Shown: piece after piece, positions 63,956 through 64,000 of the stretch
Layout: each line of letters opens with the position of its first letter
Numbering within the stretch: the first letter of the stretch is position 1
NCBI GenBank assembly: GCA_039819665.1
Contig: JBCBRM010000003.1
Span: 244,895-308,894 of the forward strand
Source: JAWPMV01 sp039819665
GTDB lineage: Bacteria; Bacteroidota; Bacteroidia; J057
Length of the DNA stretch: 64,000 nt
Direction: 5' to 3'
Program-made: the position numbers and the translations under genes
The notes under the pieces: model-generated
Told to the model about the DNA's origin: nothing
Databases searched by the model: none
Seen by the model: the letters and a program-made list of their open reading frames with translations, nothing else

Positions 63956-64000
63956 CTGGGCCATTTCTCTGCGGCCCCCCGAAAGGGGCGTCCCTTCTCC

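Overview
The window is a contiguous piece of a Bacteroidota chromosome, probably Saprospiria/Cytophagia-like; that class guess is tentative. The support is secreted proteins ending in type IX secretion (T9SS) sorting domains of types A and B, SprB-like repeat adhesins, FloA, reg_prop/Y_Y_Y sensor kinases with LytTR partners, membrane-bound AraC regulators, DUF2911 and DUF3604 proteins, an archaeal/eukaryotic-type ProS, start sites without Shine-Dalgarno sequences, and promoters of the Bacteroidota form TTTG-N20-TAnnTTTG. No prophage, integrase, transposase or CRISPR array was seen.

Layout. 1-1669 (-) is the N-terminal part of a large secreted repeat protein that runs off the left edge. 2.0-6.6 kb holds a UbiD-family decarboxylase and three tandem MarR paralogues. 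6.9-11.2 kb is housekeeping: floA plus an OmpA-like protein, recA, a lipoprotein cyclophilin and a stand-alone GroES. A 780-bp gap at 11.3-12.0 kb holds a candidate structured small RNA with its own promoter and terminator. 12.0-20.3 kb encodes two very large exported proteins: an M43-like metalloprotease and a 1597-residue SprB-repeat/PKD protein. RluA, glycerol-3-phosphate dehydrogenase and a GH31 glucosidase follow.

25.9-35.9 kb is one export/signalling unit: a (-) operon of membrane-fusion protein, ABC ATPase and two duplicated FtsX-type permeases, divergent from a sigma-54 response regulator and its histidine kinase. Two dyads 22 bp apart lie in the shared promoter region. Next, 35.9-42.2 kb is a four-gene (-) operon: a secreted protein with BTRD1-like repeats and a C39-like protease domain, a secreted accessory protein, a large periplasmic-propeller sensor kinase and a LytTR regulator.

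42.3-59.6 kb is mixed: parvulin plus HupE/UreJ (with REP-like palindromes inside the HupE 5' end), a T9SS cargo protein, DUF3604, an alpha/beta-hydrolase/pseudo-cyclase/AraC fusion, secreted proteins, a small AraC/DUF2911 operon, proS, a low-complexity lipoprotein and a FadL-like outer-membrane protein. 59.85 kb to the end is an rRNA operon (promoter, 16S, tRNA-Ile(GAT), tRNA-Ala(TGC), 23S). The 23S gene breaks off at about 63,955 into an inverted copy of its own preceding 50 bases. This is most likely a fold-back assembly or amplification artefact.
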